From assembly GCA_946887085.1 (NCBI GenBank), contig CAMPKG010000206.1, positions 1-6,000 of the forward strand: a DNA stretch of 6,000 nucleotides, in the 5' to 3' direction. The position numbers and the translations under genes are program-made. Positions 5,797-6,000 of the stretch are shown one piece after another. The stretch's first letter is position 1; every line of letters starts with the position of its first letter. The stretch is from an uncultured Sphingobacteriales bacterium. GTDB taxonomy: Bacteria; Bacteroidota; Bacteroidia; Chitinophagales; Chitinophagaceae. The notes below the pieces were generated by a model. The model searched no databases. It was not told where the DNA came from and saw nothing but the letters and a program-made list of their open reading frames with translations.

Positions 5797-6000
5797 TTAC
5801 TGTTTAGTGAACTTACGGTTAGCAACTACCCTGCCCTGGTTGTCGCTCAGGCGAATGAAATAAACACCTGATGGAAGGTTTTCGATGTTCAGTTTGGCGC
5901 TGCTATTGCTGGTTGTTTTGTACACTGTAACCGCTTTGCCGATTAAGTTGTAAACCGTGATGTTCTTAACACCGACACCCGGATCGAAGATAACATTCAG
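5797..6000 (-). CDS. C-terminal part of a T9SS-secreted protein (type A sorting domain)
   Basis: The last 67 codons of a minus-strand gene are visible, ending in TAA at 5799-5797; the gene continues past the right edge of the window. The residues fit the type A C-terminal sorting domain (Por secretion-system family) that directs proteins through the type IX secretion system of Bacteroidota to the surface or the medium. The diagnostic parts are ITVYNLIGKAV, then ENLPSGVYFIRLSD and a final basic strand ending NRKFTKQ. The N-terminal edge of the domain (usually a YPNP-like motif) lies just outside the window. What the cargo does (enzyme, adhesin or other) cannot be told from this part. A strong terminator follows the stop. 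The presence of this domain implies that the organism has a T9SS. Confidence 0.9.
   Translation of the reverse strand: MNVIFDPGVGVKNITVYNLIGKAVTVYKTTSNSSAKLNIENLPSGVYFIRLSDNQGRVVANRKFTKQ

Overview
The window reads as ordinary chromosome from a Bacteroidota species, probably a Chitinophagaceae-type organism (the family is inferred). The signs are: no clear Shine-Dalgarno sites ahead of the starts, A/T-rich leaders, candidate promoters of the TTG / TAnnTTTG kind, a FadL-like porin paired with a SGNH lipoprotein, a secreted leucine-rich-repeat protein, and the end of a type IX secretion (T9SS) cargo protein. No mobile element, tRNA, rRNA or CRISPR array was seen.

Layout. Bases 1-60 hold a probable terminator hairpin of an upstream plus-strand gene. 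Then radA (61-1431) and a ComF-family phosphoribosyltransferase gene (1434-2129) lie 2 bases apart on the plus strand and almost surely share a transcript. After a short promoter-bearing gap come an OmpP1/FadL-type outer-membrane channel (2234-3463) and, 25 bases on, a SGNH/GDSL-type lipoprotein (3489-4778). A long inverted repeat at 4794-4830 ends this unit and also serves the convergent minus-strand gene. That gene (4848-5658) encodes a signal peptide followed by eight or nine 23-residue leucine-rich repeats, but the two parts are in different frames, so it is broken or carries a sequence error. A second strong terminator (5752-5782) follows a minus-strand gene that runs off the right edge, of which only the C-terminal T9SS sorting domain is visible.

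How the genes fit together. RadA and ComF both have roles in homologous recombination or natural transformation, so the first unit may be a DNA-uptake/recombination pair. The second unit looks like a surface lipid-processing pair: a lipoprotein hydrolase that could free acyl chains and an outer-membrane channel of the hydrophobic-compound family. This is inference from family membership and gene order.

The points most worth checking are the frame break in the LRR gene, which coincides with a 7-base near-tandem repeat, and a cluster of proline codons in ComF where the family normally has arginines. I found no convincing undescribed system here.
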